From Phycisphaerales bacterium (lineage in GTDB: Bacteria > Planctomycetota > Phycisphaerae > UBA1845 > Fen-1342), in assembly GCA_022839625.1 (NCBI GenBank), contig JALHJL010000056.1, positions 1 to 22,668 of the forward strand: a stretch of DNA of 22,668 bases, written 5' to 3'. Both the position numbers and the translations under genes were made by a program. Positions 22,574-22,668 of the stretch are shown in pieces. The stretch's first letter is position 1. Each line of letters begins with the position of its first letter. Under the pieces are notes generated by a model. The model was not told the DNA's origin, did no database searches, and saw only the letters and a list, made by a program, of their open reading frames with translations.

Positions 22574-22668
22574 TCATCTCCGAATTCCGGGGAACGCCGC
22601 GCGGATTTTGAGGAAGAAGTACGCGTCGTCGCGGAAGCCGTAAGCCATGCGTTTGATGACTTTGATCT
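22574..22668 (-). CDS. Transposase C-terminal tail, probably ISL3 family (cut by window edge)
   Basis: Thirty codons enter from the right edge and stop at TGA 22574: IKVIKRMAYGFRDDAYFFLK, then IRAAFPGIRR. The pattern NNxIKxIKRxAYGFRDxEYFxLKI is the C-terminal end of DDE transposases of the ISL3 (IS204/IS1001) type as I recall it. The rest of the gene lies outside the window, so its integrity cannot be judged. The element end presumably lies within the next 30-60 bases toward lower coordinates; no terminal repeat could be tested. Confidence 0.6.
   Translation of the reverse strand, partial: IKVIKRMAYGFRDDAYFFLKIRAAFPGIRR

Overview
The window is GC-rich (clearly above 60% by eye), densely coded and almost entirely transcribed from the minus strand. 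An RND efflux pair implies a Gram-negative envelope. Accessory genes such as the DUF2924 cassette, an LA2681-type HEPN protein and a DUF2188 fragment next to IS66, together with the YHS-like protein, would fit Planctomycetota or a neighbouring phylum. That placement is inference from gene content; there is no rRNA or other phylogenetic marker here.

Region 1 (1-2795, accessory). A DUF2924 gene runs off the left edge, preceded by an overlapping 78-residue gene. This pair usually accompanies serine-recombinase cassettes. Upstream lies a 525-residue TPR plus LA2681-like HEPN protein with an intact RNxxxH motif, a candidate RNase of the defence or abortive-infection type. Inverted repeats with an ATAAC...GTTAT core flank it: one downstream, and two tandem copies plus further hairpins upstream. 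It may be a mobile cassette.

Region 2 (2796-6135, mobile). A complete IS66-family element carries tnpA-tnpB-tnpC between 25-bp imperfect terminal inverted repeats. Its tnpA is frameshifted by a clean 31-bp tandem duplication. The right end of the element truncates a plus-strand DUF2188 gene. About 490 bp without a convincing gene follow, ending in a short sequence that can fold like the 5' end of a group II intron.

Region 3 (6136-16084, central carbon operon). Six tightly packed minus-strand genes are read in this order: EAL-domain c-di-GMP phosphodiesterase, cytoplasmic GH13 amylase, glycogen phosphorylase, ATP-dependent PEP carboxykinase, AspT/YidE-type (AAE) transporter, long-type phosphofructokinase. 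Two junctions are ATGA overlaps and the other three gaps are 16-25 nt. Together they would break down glycogen, commit hexose phosphate to glycolysis or gluconeogenesis, and exchange an organic or amino acid across the membrane. A second-messenger hydrolase heads the unit. This is the most coherent and unusual feature of the window.

Region 4 (16286-22573, efflux operon). A candidate sigma-54 promoter with an overlapping palindrome precedes a possible 53-codon leader ORF, a membrane-fusion lipoprotein, an RND permease with a large extra loop, and a coiled-coil protein with a degenerate YHS domain. Last comes a 157-residue chimera: the N-terminus of a small membrane-anchored protein joined in frame to the C-terminus of a zinc alcohol dehydrogenase. 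The right edge holds the C-terminal tail of a transposase, probably ISL3-type.
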